Assembly (NCBI GenBank): GCA_018806915.1
Contig: JAGKQI010000087.1
Span: forward strand, 496,001 to 560,000
Reading direction: 5' to 3'
Length of the DNA stretch: 64,000 nt
Origin: Phytophthora colocasiae
Taxonomy: Eukaryota > Oomycota > Peronosporomycetes > Peronosporales > Peronosporaceae
In this document: positions 37,334 to 47,056 of the stretch, in pieces
Numbering within the stretch: the stretch's first letter is position 1
How the letters are laid out: each line of letters starts with the position of its first letter
Translations under genes and position numbers: made by a program
Notes under the pieces: model-generated
What the model saw: only the letters and a program-made list of their open reading frames with translations
Database searches by the model: none
What the model was told of the DNA's origin: nothing

Positions 37334-38965
37334 ATGCTGCAGGCGAAACTATTGGTCGCCCTCTCGGTGGGACTGGCGGTCACGACCTCGAACGTATACG
37401 CGTCAAGGCTCCGAGTCCGCGTTCACACAAAGGTGAGCTGCCCCAGTGGCCAACAGAGCATCGGCGTGGAAGGATGGAGCTCGGACGGTTGTGTCGCGTC
37501 GGGCAATGTCTGCGTTGCGAACACGTACGGGTCCTGCCCGAGTGGCGCACACTGCGCGTGGCTCGACACGGGTGTGTACGGATGCAAGGACGGCGCGGAG
37601 GAGTCGATGCCGTGGGAAGGCTGTTCCGACAATGAGGACACGATCGGCGTGGTCGGCTGGGATCAAGACGGGTGCATTGATTCCGACAACGTGTGCGTGG
37701 CGCAGGTGAGCAACGGTGACTGTCCGGCGGGTGCGTACTGCTCGCTTCTCGACACCGGCGTGTACGGTTGCGTGGCCAGCGCGAAGAAGCACCACCACCA
37801 CCACCACAAGGAGAACCAGAAGGTGAGCTGCCCCAGTGGCCAACAGAGCATCGGCGTGGAAGGATGGAGCTCGGACGGTTGTGTCGCGTCGGGCAATGTC
37901 TGCGTTGCGAACACGTACGGGTCCTGCCCGAGTGGCGCACACTGCGCGTGGCTCGACACGGGTGTGTACGGATGCAAGGACGGCGCGGAGGAGTCGATGC
38001 CGTGGGAAGGCTGTTCCGACAATGAGGACACGATCGGCGTGGTCGGCTGGGATCAAGACGGGTGCATTGATTCCGACAACGTGTGCGTGGCGCAGGTGAG
38101 CAACGGTGACTGTCCGGCGGGTGCGTACTGCTCGCTTCTCGACACCGGCGTGTACGGTTGCGTGGCCAGCGCGAAGAAGCACCACCACCACCACCACAAG
38201 GAGAACCAGAAGGTGAGCTGCCCCAGTGGCCAACAGAGCATCGGCGTGGAAGGATGGAGCTCGGACGGTTGTGTCGCGTCGGGCAATGTCTGCGTTGCGA
38301 ACACGTACGGGTCCTGCCCGAGTGGCGCACACTGCGCGTGGCTCGACACGGGTGTGTACGGATGCAAGGACGGCGCGGAGGAGTCGACGCCGTGGGAAGG
38401 CTGTTCCGACAATGAGGACACGATCGGCGTGGTCGGCTGGGATCAAGACGGGTGCATTGATTCCGACAACGTGTGCGTGGCGCAGGTGAGCAACGGTGAC
38501 TGTCCGGCGGGTGCGTACTGCTCGCTTCTCGACACCGGCGTGTACGGTTGCGTGGCCAGCGCGAAGAAGCACCACCACCACCACCACAAGGAGAACCAGA
38601 AGGTGAGCTGCCCCAGTGGCCAACAGAGCATCGGCGTGGAAGGATGGAGCTCGGACGGTTGTGTCGCGTCGGGCAATGTCTGCGTTGCGAACACGTACGG
38701 GTCCTGCCCGAGTGGCGCACACTGCGCGTGGCTCGACACGGGTGTGTACGGATGCAAGGACGGCGCGGAGGAGTCGATGCCGTGGGAAGGCTGTTCCGAC
38801 AATGAGGACACGATCGGCGTGGTCGGCTGGGATCAAGACGGGTGCATTGATTCCGACAACGTGTGCGTGGCGCAGGTGAGCAACGGTGACTGTCCGGCGG
38901 GTGCGTACTGCTCGCTTCTCGACACCGGCGTGTACGGTTGTGTGGCCAGTTCCAAGAAGCAGTGA
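37334..38965 (+). CDS. secreted cysteine-module protein with (His)6 linkers
   Basis: A 543-residue secreted protein and relative of the gene at 9134. A signal peptide (about residues 1-23) is followed by four copies of a 130-residue unit. Each unit is an A module (GWSSDGC, HCAWLDTGVYGC) plus a B module (GWDQDGC, YCSLLDTGVYGC) with twelve cysteines in all. Units are joined by AKKHHHHHHKENQK, so three linkers each carry six consecutive histidines. The four units are almost identical in protein and DNA; I see only one change, Met to Thr in the third (EESTPWEG). The other family gene has diverged units, so this one was amplified or homogenised recently. The His linkers could bind metal ions. Function unknown. 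Confidence 0.85.
   Translation: MLQAKLLVALSVGLAVTTSNVYASRLRVRVHTKVSCPSGQQSIGVEGWSSDGCVASGNVCVANTYGSCPSGAHCAWLDTGVYGCKDGAEESMPWEGCSDNEDTIGVVGWDQDGCIDSDNVCVAQVSNGDCPAGAYCSLLDTGVYGCVASAKKHHHHHHKENQKVSCPSGQQSIGVEGWSSDGCVASGNVCVANTYGSCPSGAHCAWLDTGVYGCKDGAEESMPWEGCSDNEDTIGVVGWDQDGCIDSDNVCVAQVSNGDCPAGAYCSLLDTGVYGCVASAKKHHHHHHKENQKVSCPSGQQSIGVEGWSSDGCVASGNVCVANTYGSCPSGAHCAWLDTGVYGCKDGAEESTPWEGCSDNEDTIGVVGWDQDGCIDSDNVCVAQVSNGDCPAGAYCSLLDTGVYGCVASAKKHHHHHHKENQKVSCPSGQQSIGVEGWSSDGCVASGNVCVANTYGSCPSGAHCAWLDTGVYGCKDGAEESMPWEGCSDNEDTIGVVGWDQDGCIDSDNVCVAQVSNGDCPAGAYCSLLDTGVYGCVASSKKQ
37431..38960 (+). repeat. four near-identical 390-bp coding tandem repeats
   Basis: Copies begin at 37431, 37821, 38211 and 38601, each starting AGGTGAGCTGCCCC. 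Differences are limited to one base in the third copy (GTCGACGCC for GTCGATGCC) and the extreme 3' end of the last copy. The repeat unit corresponds exactly to one A-B module pair. Confidence 0.92.
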
Positions 38966-39736
38966 AGTTGTTGCGCTGAAGGTGAGCTGATCAAGATGGT
39001 CTAGCAGTTGTACTTAGGTGTGGAAAAATTGTTCGCATGGGGTTTCCCTCTTTGCATATCCAAAGCAATGGAGTGGCTGGTTGTGGGCGCGGTTAAGCCA
39101 GCTATAACAATGAATAATGCATGGTTTCGTTCAAACACAAAGAGTTTTTGTACGAGCAGGGGCTTCCTCGCCAGCTACGGTTCAACAGAGGTACGAGGCT
39201 AACACTTCGAGGGGGGGGGGCAATACTACCGCGCGAAGTATACTGTCGCTCACGGTACTACCTAACTCGCGGCCAGATGGCAGCTGTTCTTATAGAGGAT
39301 TGCCTGGCCGTGTATGTCGTACAGGGCAGGTAGCGCCTTAGAAGGTCGTCACAAGATGTAGCGAATGGTTCTCTATGCTCGTACCAGGTTTTGGCCGCGC
39401 CAGTGGTGTGTGTGGAGCGCTACGGCACAAGCGGCCTGACGGCAATTTTCTGAACAGTGAGCGACATCTTAAACCAGACAGTCTACCGGTACGTACCGGA
39501 CAGGCTACCGGTAGCGATGACACGTAGTTCCTTCACGTTCACCTCGACAACGAAACTGAGCGGTTGATCTCTGTACGTGCGTTGTGAATGAACTTCTTTC
39601 CTAGCCGCTATGCGACCGGCTTCAAGCACGTTCGTGAAGGCGTGTTAGATCAGTGCCACTAGCTATCATGGCAAATGTTTATATAAGCTTACAGCTAGCT
39701 TGGATGATCAAGAAGACTAACACTACCACTATGGTT
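38966..39736. other. no gene seen
   Basis: The 3' flanks of two convergent genes. Short palindromic stretches of CTACCGGTA/GTACCGG type occur near 39485-39515. No coding feature is supported. Confidence 0.35.
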
Positions 39737-41584
39737 TTACTTGACGTTGGAAATGCTCTGGCGTGACCCCACCGAGAGCTTCTCGTTGACGATCTCGTTG
39801 CCGAGGTGGTCAAGTTCAGGTGACGAAGACATCCCCATGTTCATCTTCCTCATGATAATAACGAAGAAGACAAAGTTGATGACGCTCACAGCGCCCACCG
39901 TAAAGAACATGTTCTCGAGGTGGTCTTCGTTCAGGTTGTCCGACGGGAGTGACTTGGAGAACATAATAGTGAAGACCGACGTCAGGATGGAGCCCATGGA
40001 GCTCATGAACAGGATCACAGCTTGGGCCATGGACTTGAGTGACATTGGCACTGACGAGTACACGAGGTCGTACGAAGTGACGTTGATCAGACACTCAGCC
40101 AGCGCAATGAAGACGTAGTTTGGAATAGCAGCAGCCCACGATATGTCGTTCATGGGCTGCTCACTGCCACCGTCCAGGATCGGGTCACCATTGGCATCCT
40201 GCAGAGCACCAGCGTTGCGTCGAATGACCTCGAAGATTCCAGCCCAGAAGATACCGACAATGGCGACAAGAAGACCAATGGCGGACTTGCCAAACTGACT
40301 GGGAGACTTGCCCGCCCACTTGGTGTATGCCGGGTACACGATGGAGTCGAGAATGGGAATGCAAATGACGATGACAATGGGGTCAAAGACACCCAACATA
40401 GCGCCAGGGATCTGAGAGCTGTCTGGGTCGCTGGTATCAAGACGCAAGTCACACTGTTGCGTGATGGACTGGAAGTTGGCGTCGGTCTGGTCGTACGCGC
40501 AGTTCCAGATGATCGTGAAAGCGGCGTACGGAAGCACACGCACCAGTTTCTTGTATCCCTCGACGCGCTCGTCGTCGAAAGTTCCGCCCATGCTGCTCTT
40601 GGAAACGTCCAGGAAGGACTGGTCCTGGCCAGCGTAAACCCAGCCGACAATACCGGCAAGCACCAACACAGCAGCTACGTACGACAGAGCATTACCGACG
40701 TTGCCCGAGTCGACCGTGAATGCAGCAATGACATTGACAATCAAGGCTCCCAGGAGAGAGAAAGTAGCTGAGACGAGAATGAGGCCCTTGCGAGTCTGCT
40801 TAGCGTTGGCCCAGCCAAGTTGGCACATCATGGAGATGGAGCGGTCGTTGGGCGGCATGAAGACGTAGCGAGGGTAGCCGACGCAAAGCATAATGATGGC
40901 AAAGAGCATCACGACGGCGCAGATCATGTACGTGGCGAAGTATCCGTATTCAGCAGGGATCTGAGCGGAGCCGTCCACACACAGGATAGACAGGTAGCCG
41001 TACGAGAAACCGGCGCCAATATTGATACAGAAGTAGAAGTACGAGAAGTACGTCTCCTTCTGGTGAACTTCACTTGGGTCGTGCGGGTTGAACTGGTCTG
41101 CACCGAGGGTGATCACGTTGGACTTGATAGCACCAGTACCAATTCCGATACCCACAAACAAACCGATGATGAAGATCGGATTCACAGCAGCCGAGTTGGT
41201 CATGATTGTCGGGTACGCAGCGATAGCCACGAGGAAGTCACCAACGCAGTACCAGATACCGAACGTCAAGATGGTACGGAACCGACCCCACCGTTCGTCA
41301 GCTAAATAGGCACCGAACAAGGGCGTAAGGTAGCAGATGGACGTCCAGGTACTCTTCAATGCACTTGCGGAGACCAAACTCCATCCGATCTCCTGCATGA
41401 AGTTTTTGAGCCCTTGGTTGATACCATAGTAGCTGAGACGTTCAGCCAGCTCCATCATGAGGATGAAGAGACAGACCTCGAATAGGACGCTCTTGTACTT
41501 GCGTGGACGAGCTTCCCACACAGTCTGCACGGGCTCATAGGGGACAGCAGGCGAACCCGCAGGCGACTTGACAGTGACTCCCAT
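39737..41584 (-). CDS. POT/PTR-family peptide transporter, copy 1
   Basis: A 615-residue member of the proton-coupled oligopeptide transporter family (major facilitator fold), importing di-/tripeptides or related solutes across the plasma membrane. The POT signature ExxER is present in ELAERLSYYG near residue 47. About 12 hydrophobic segments follow (for example IFIIGLFVGIGIGTGAIKS, YAAFTIIWNCAYDQTDANF). The tail is hydrophilic. I use the ATG at 41584: the core promoter at 41612-41629 lies between it and an upstream in-frame ATG at 41656, and the two paralogues start at the equivalent residue. Paralogues lie at 47057 (frameshifted) and 50630 (intact), both on the other strand. Confidence 0.9.
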   Translation of the reverse strand: MGVTVKSPAGSPAVPYEPVQTVWEARPRKYKSVLFEVCLFILMMELAERLSYYGINQGLKNFMQEIGWSLVSASALKSTWTSICYLTPLFGAYLADERWGRFRTILTFGIWYCVGDFLVAIAAYPTIMTNSAAVNPIFIIGLFVGIGIGTGAIKSNVITLGADQFNPHDPSEVHQKETYFSYFYFCINIGAGFSYGYLSILCVDGSAQIPAEYGYFATYMICAVVMLFAIIMLCVGYPRYVFMPPNDRSISMMCQLGWANAKQTRKGLILVSATFSLLGALIVNVIAAFTVDSGNVGNALSYVAAVLVLAGIVGWVYAGQDQSFLDVSKSSMGGTFDDERVEGYKKLVRVLPYAAFTIIWNCAYDQTDANFQSITQQCDLRLDTSDPDSSQIPGAMLGVFDPIVIVICIPILDSIVYPAYTKWAGKSPSQFGKSAIGLLVAIVGIFWAGIFEVIRRNAGALQDANGDPILDGGSEQPMNDISWAAAIPNYVFIALAECLINVTSYDLVYSSVPMSLKSMAQAVILFMSSMGSILTSVFTIMFSKSLPSDNLNEDHLENMFFTVGAVSVINFVFFVIIMRKMNMGMSSSPELDHLGNEIVNEKLSVGSRQSISNVK

Positions 41585-41611
41585 GGCGATTGACGGACTG
41601 CGCTCCAGAGA

Positions 41612-41629
41612 GGGAATCGGGAAATGAAG
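41612..41629 (-). promoter_or_regulatory. oomycete Inr/FPR-like core promoter
   Basis: On the minus strand CTTCATTTCCCGATTCCC fits the initiator plus flanking element, 28-45 bp before the ATG at 41584. It excludes the in-frame ATG at 41656 as the main start. Confidence 0.6.
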
Positions 41630-42142
41630 TGCATGAAGGAGCAGGGCAGGACTCATGCAGTGCTACCGATCTACAGGGAGCGAGGCGTGAGCGTGAGCTA
41701 GGCGCATGTACATGTAGAGCATCACCTTAGAAGGGGGATGGGAGTTAGTTAGGAATTGTCGACGAGCGAGTCTTCATGGTGCCACTTGCAGTCAGTCCGG
41801 CTACAGCTTCATGCGCATCTTACGTTACCTGAGACGGCAGCTAGAAGTGCGTCGATCGATTAGCGGGCAGCTATTAGCGGAGACCGAAGCTACATGCATT
41901 TCAAAACTTATATGCAATGCGTTAATCAGAATTGTCACGCCATCTTCATCTTGAAGGCAGGTCTTTGGGTGGAGTTTTAAATGCATGCATTAAATGCTGT
42001 TGTCAGTGACCATAAATTTTATGGCGACAGCATTAGTTTGTAGACTGATCAACGCGATGGAGTCTAGGCAAAGCGCTGAGCGTTAAGGACGCTAGGTAAG
42101 GCAGCCATGCTGTTAAATACTCTTGTCCCTTGAAACCGCGAC

Positions 42143-42394
42143 ATGGATACGTATGCAGCAGCATGTCGGTCCGATATTGTCGGCGAGTCGGAGTTGCGTT
42201 TCTACCGAGGACAGTCTTCGCGAGCAGTGGAGAGCAACGTCGATGACAACCTGCGTGTCGGAGACTTCATTGGCGAGTTTGGTGGTCCCGCTCTATTCGG
42301 ATTTGACAAGCATGTCAACTTGAGCAAGAAAGAAAGGGCATGGGATCATTACGTCGCCTCGAAATCTTCGCCTCATGGCGAAATGGCGCCTTGA
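42143..42394 (+). other. unrecognised 83-codon open frame
   Basis: Reads MDTYAAACRSDIVGESELRF, then NLRVGDFIGEFGGPALFGF. No family recognised, no signal peptide, no nearby start-site element. It may be a small gene, a fragment, or chance. The rest of 41630-42733 shows no gene; 42400-42590 is AT-rich and low in complexity. Confidence 0.25.
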
Positions 42395-42733
42395 AGGGAG
42401 AGCACATTAAAAACACCAATAAGATGTGAATTTCACAAATATAGATGAATACCACAATCAAGACATAAAATAGCACAACAGCGATGTGAAGCACACACGA
42501 CAAGACAGAAGAAGTACATTAAATTAGGTGAAGACCACAACCATCGAACTATAAAAACACACACCCAATCACAACCATCCTCACAAGGAATATTGACGAA
42601 TCACAGTCGCTATCAAGAGCATTTTAAGCCTGTCATATCTACGGATGTTAAAAAGCTACCAACCATCTCATTCTACAAACCCCTCCCTCCAACGCAAGAC
42701 CACCAAGTAGCTTCCTCACGCACAAACTTCACG

Positions 42734-44255
42734 ATGTCTCAACCTATCGCCTGGCGTAGCATGTGTAACGAAATGAAAGAAAGTGACGCAGTTGTCCTCA
42801 TTCAGTTCATGAAGTCGTTCAAAAGCCAAGCTAGACCTTGCACGCTTTGTGCATCGCCGACTCCGCATCTAATGCGGTATAAGCTGCTCAATTGCCGCTG
42901 CAAGCAATGCAAAGATGCATCCCCCTACGCGAACTGCCCATGGAGGGGAAAGATGCATGCGTGCGAGATCCGAAGTGTCGTATCGATATTCGAGAGTGGT
43001 GAGCATTTGACACGTGCACTGCCACCCCAAGCTAACAACCTTACCGGCCCCCAGAAAGTCTTTGCGAAAAAGATGGCTCGTGCGGGCATGCAGCCAGGTC
43101 GGATTCGTTCAGCAATGTCACAACACTTTGAACTACGCCCTGATGAACTCCCGTCTCTGCCAAAAGTGCAAAACGTGTGCTACGTCCGACGCACAAAACT
43201 TGGTGGCAGCGATAAGACCGCGCATATCACTGATGTCGTTCGCTCACGAGCATATTCATTGGAGGCAAACAAGAGCACGTAGCGTTTACCTTCGGCTGGG
43301 ATCTAGACAACGACGGAAACTTGGTGGTTGCTAATGGATCTGATGCTAAATCGTGGATTCGGTATTTGGTGGTGACAACAACTATACGCATTTGATGTGC
43401 TTCTACCACTTGATCGCGAAGATGGTTGAGAAAACAAGAGGGATGCCGAAGACATTAAGTGGTGAAGTACTCCGAGACGTTTACTACATGCATCGCGCTA
43501 GAAGCACGGGCGATTTCTATACTATTAGCTGAAATTTGCTGGCAGGCTAACCCGCTACTACGGACATTCCACACGTATTTCGCGCGTGTATGGTTTAATG
43601 AGCGCTTCTACCGGTGGCAATGCTTCCACACTGCTCCTGGATTTGCTACCACAAACAACCCCGTTGAGCAGTTTAACAAGGTGTTGAAGCGAGACTACAC
43701 AGCCCATCGCCTACTAAAGGTTGGAGTGCTTCTCCAACAACTTGCTGCATACCGCCGTCAATTATCTATTGAGATTCGCCCCTTCTGTAGCTCAGCAGTT
43801 CCTTCAAACAACTCCTGTAACGAGTGAGAGCTCTTTGCAGGCACCATCTGCTTTAGGAAAGTATCATCCCCCGCATCAGCATCCACTTCCTTCATCTAGA
43901 CGCGGACACCGACATCGTCCACGTGCGGCCGACAAGATCGTACAACGCCGTTACGAACACACTCCAAGAAGCAGTACAAGTATCAGCTCAGCTTGGAATT
44001 CGTACTGCCCGGATACAAAGCGAAGACCAACCGGAAGCGGGATGGCCAGATATGACTAACCAGACATCCCCGTGCGCGTTTCACTTTAAGTATGGGGCTT
44101 GTGTGCACCGATTCTTCGCTCTTCAATGCCGAAACAGTATTGATGTCAACGGCGACGACGTGCTAGTTAACCGTCGGGGAACGAAGCGAAAGCGGCTGTG
44201 GTTCGTGCTGCTCCTGCTACTGTTGGGCGTCCACCACGCCCTGGACATTGTTTAG
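42734..44255 (+). pseudogene. MULE-type transposase, frameshifted and partly deleted
   Basis: Segments in shifting frames resemble oomycete FAR1/MULE transposases. They are a cysteine-rich start (CTLCASPTPHLMRYKLLNC), a core (AFTFGWDLDNDGNLVVANGS, then MCFYHLIAKMVEKTRG), NNPVEQFNKVLKRDYT, and a terminal SWIM-like zinc finger (CAFHFKYGACVHRFFALQC). Frames change near 43266, 43390 and 43825, and the catalytic region is incomplete. I could not find the element's inverted ends. Confidence 0.65.
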
Positions 44256-44330
44256 CGCGCGAATAAACGCTTAGTTCTTCCGCCACGCAATACAATGTTC
44301 AAAACTGTTTCAGCACTACAATTTAGTACG

Positions 44331-44555
44331 CCATGCAGATCGATGATTAAACCATGCAGATCGATGATTAAACCATGCGGATCGATGATAAAACCATGCG
44401 GATCGATGATGAAGCCATGCAGATCGATGATAAAACCATGCAGATCGATGATTATATCATGTGGATCGATGATTAAACCATGTGGATCGATGATAAAACC
44501 ATGCGGATCGATGATGAAGCCATGCAGATCGATGATAAAATGCGGATCGATGAAG
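44331..44555 (+). repeat. 21-bp minisatellite
   Basis: About eleven copies of CCATGCAGATCGATGATTAAA with variants (GCGG for GCAG, GATG for GATT). The variant order repeats after five copies, so a 105-bp block seems duplicated. It is open in one frame (44295-44558), giving KPCRSMI heptads. That may be incidental; I do not call a gene. Confidence 0.85.
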
Positions 44556-44850
44556 TAAGCGCTACAACCGTTTTAACCAATCCAAGATTGTATTTGCAGG
44601 TTTGGGGTCGACGTGTGGCATGCCTAATGCAAACTGGATTGTAGATCGTCGATCCGAATCGTTATAAGGTTTAAATAATAAAACCTAGCTGTGACCAAAA
44701 TGCATGTCCAAGTACCTGATTATGTACTAGTAGTTTGGTTCATCGCATGTCCCATGTGCATGTGCTTTTCACGCCTCTGTGGTGGTTTTCACGGATTTTT
44801 GTGTGTTTTTAATATTTTCTCCCTTGAAGGCGATGTTCGTCTCCATTTTC

Positions 44851-44877
44851 GCCACCGGCTCAGGCTGAGCCGGTGGC
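44851..44877. repeat. perfect 13-bp palindrome
   Basis: GCCACCGGCTCAG, one base, then its exact reverse complement. Part of it (GCTGAGCCGGT) repeats again at about 44881-44892. Extrusion-prone hairpin of unknown role. Confidence 0.7.
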
Positions 44878-45138
44878 ATTCGCTGAGCCGGTAGCGCCTT
44901 CCACTAGTTTCGGTGTCTAATGGACATTGTTCATTAAGTGAACGTGTATTGCATTTTTAAAAGGTAGTTCGAAGTCAGATTTTCGCCATCTCCGATTGCA
45001 GAGAAACTAGAACCTAGTGTCACAAGGCTGTACTGTACCAAGATGTAGCGATTGTGTATTCCGGTGGAACTGACGCATCGTGCTCGGTAGGACCAGCGTT
45101 CTGCTTGGGGCAAAGCTCGTCCACATGTATCATACCAA

Positions 45139-45450
45139 GTGAGGAGCAGAGGCTTTATCTGTCGTGGGTCACGCAGTTCTCTTCTTGTTGAGCTTCTCCA
45201 AAAAGTTCTCGCGTGGATTACATCAAGAGATACGGACCTACCAGCCCGAGCTTTGTGCCACCGTGTCAGCACAATGGGGATGGGTGCATGCCAGTCCTCG
45301 GCGCTTGGTCTATCTCGCCGGCAGTCATCGACGGACACAGAGCGCAGTGCGTGGAGTCCACATCAAACTTGCACGTCTTTGATTCAAAGGAAGAGTTCCC
45401 TGGAGTCATGGCTGAGGTCCTCCGCAGCGGAGTCCGCTCAAGGCGGTGTT
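45139..45450 (+). other. unrecognised open frame upstream of DPH5
   Basis: One frame here (GPTSPSFVPPCQHNGDGCMP, then ISPAVIDGHRAQCVESTSN) has protein-like composition without a clear start. It overlaps other open frames and I recognise no family. It may be an exon or gene remnant. Confidence 0.2.
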
Positions 45451-45566
45451 AAAAGTCTTGCCACTCAAAGCTCTCTTCAATGTAGCATTTTTCGCTGGAG
45501 GGAGGGGTACATTTAACCTGAGCCCGAGGGTTACGTCGACGCGTCGCTTGTCACGCGTAACCCCCA

Positions 45567-45588
45567 CACTCATTCCGTACACAATTTG
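45567..45588 (+). promoter_or_regulatory. oomycete Inr/FPR core promoter
   Basis: CTCATTCCGTACACAATTTG (45569-45588) combines a perfect initiator with a CAATTTG block, about 56-75 bp upstream of the DPH5 ATG at 45644. Confidence 0.65.
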
Positions 45589-45643
45589 GTGTGTTTGTAC
45601 ATCATATTTTCTTGCAGTGATTGGCAAGGAAGAGAAGACCCTC

Positions 45644-46525
45644 ATGGTTCTCTACGTGGTTGGACTCGGGCTCGGTGACGAGCAGGACGTGACGCTGCGC
45701 GGCCTCAACGCCATCAAGAAGTCGAAGAAGGTCTTCCTGGAGAATTACACGTCCGTTCTGGGCGTGGAACTGGACAAACTGGGCGAGTTCTACGGTCGCG
45801 AAGTCATTCTGGCTGACCGCGACTGTGTCGAAACGGGTGCGGACCAGATCTTCGCTGATGCCAAGGACGATGACGTCGCTTTCCTTGTGGTGGGAGACCC
45901 TTTGTGTGCTACGACGCACTCAGATCTGATTCTGCGTGCCAAGGAGCTTGATATCAAGGTGGAGGTGATCCACAATGCTTCGGTTATGGGCGCCGCCGGA
46001 GCTTGCGGTCTGCAGCTCTACTCCTTCGGTCAGACCGTGTCCATCCCGTTCTTCAGGGACGAGTGGCGTCCTGACAGCTTCTACGAGAAGATTCAGTACA
46101 ACCGCCGTGGTGGAATGCACACGCTCTGTTTGTTGGACATTAAGGTGAAGGAGCCCGACTTCGAGGCCATGTGCCGCGGTCGCACTGTCTTCCTGCCTCC
46201 GCGTTTCATGACGGTGAACCAGGCCATCGAACAGCTTATCGAGATCGAAGAGAAGCGTCAGGAAGGAGCTTATAGCAAGGACACAATCTGCGTCGGCATG
46301 GCGCGTCTCGGTCAAAAGGACCAGACCATTATTGCTGGCACCATGGAGGAGCTGTTGACCGCCGACTTCGGTGCTCCGCTGCACTGTCTTGCGATCACTG
46401 GAGAAGTGCACCCGCTCGAGGAGGAGGTGCGTGACTGTTGTTGTTAAATGTGTTGCAAGGGTTGTTCTGACGTTGTATTTTTCATATTGATGCAGATGCT
46501 CAAGCAGTTCTACGTGAAGAAATAG
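45644..46525 (+). CDS. DPH5: diphthine methyl ester synthase
   Basis: Two exons, 45644-46426 and 46496-46525, with a 69-bp GT-AG intron; 270 residues. DPH5 uses S-adenosylmethionine to methylate the diphthamide intermediate on a histidine of translation elongation factor 2, in the cytosol. Conserved blocks run the full length: [17 protein letters not shown] at the start, [49 protein letters not shown] and [16 protein letters not shown]. The nine-residue last exon (MLKQFYVKK) restores the usual EM ending. Without splicing the frame would end in VRDCCC, so the intron is well supported. The TTTTCTTGCAG just upstream could be a 5'-UTR intron acceptor. Confidence 0.93.
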
Positions 46526-47000
46526 AGCGATAGAGGCGTCACTTGAGCAGAAGACGATATGCTGCATACACCACCCACTTATATAAGATCGTTCCGTCCT
46601 CAATTTTGCTCAGTCACTCCAGATCTTTTTTGGCACGAAATGCCCATCCCCACGTGATGCAAAGAATTGTAGACGAAAATGTAGACGAATATCAATACAT
46701 GTAGCGAGCTTTGGCTATCGACGGCATCTCTCTAGCTCGTCTGCTAGAGATTGCTGCTGCTGTGGCTGCATATTGCAAGCTTCTAGCAGCTCCAACTCGA
46801 GGGATGTACATGTACAGGAATTTTACTTGTGGCGCGTATCATAAACGTTTGCTTTCGTGATAGCCTATCACTGATAGGTCACGACCGGTTTTTGCAAGTC
46901 TTTGGTTGTCTTGTCCCTTCTCAATCCTCACCTTCCAGTGGCTATGTAACGTGTTTTCGCAGCGCTGACGGAGAGGCAAGGCTCCCAGTCTAGGAGGGTC

Positions 47001-47017
47001 GTTCATTTCTCAATCGG
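47001..47017 (+). promoter_or_regulatory. oomycete Inr/FPR-like core promoter
   Basis: GTTCATTTCTCAATCGG, 40-56 bp upstream of the ATG at 47057. Apart from it I see nothing in 46526-47056. Confidence 0.55.
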
Positions 47018-47056
47018 ATCTCCGCTGCTCACATCGCCAAGAACTTCGAGACCGTC

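Noticed and set aside
41585..41656. 24-residue N-terminal extension of transporter copy 1
   Set aside because: The core promoter lies inside this stretch and both paralogues start at the downstream ATG.
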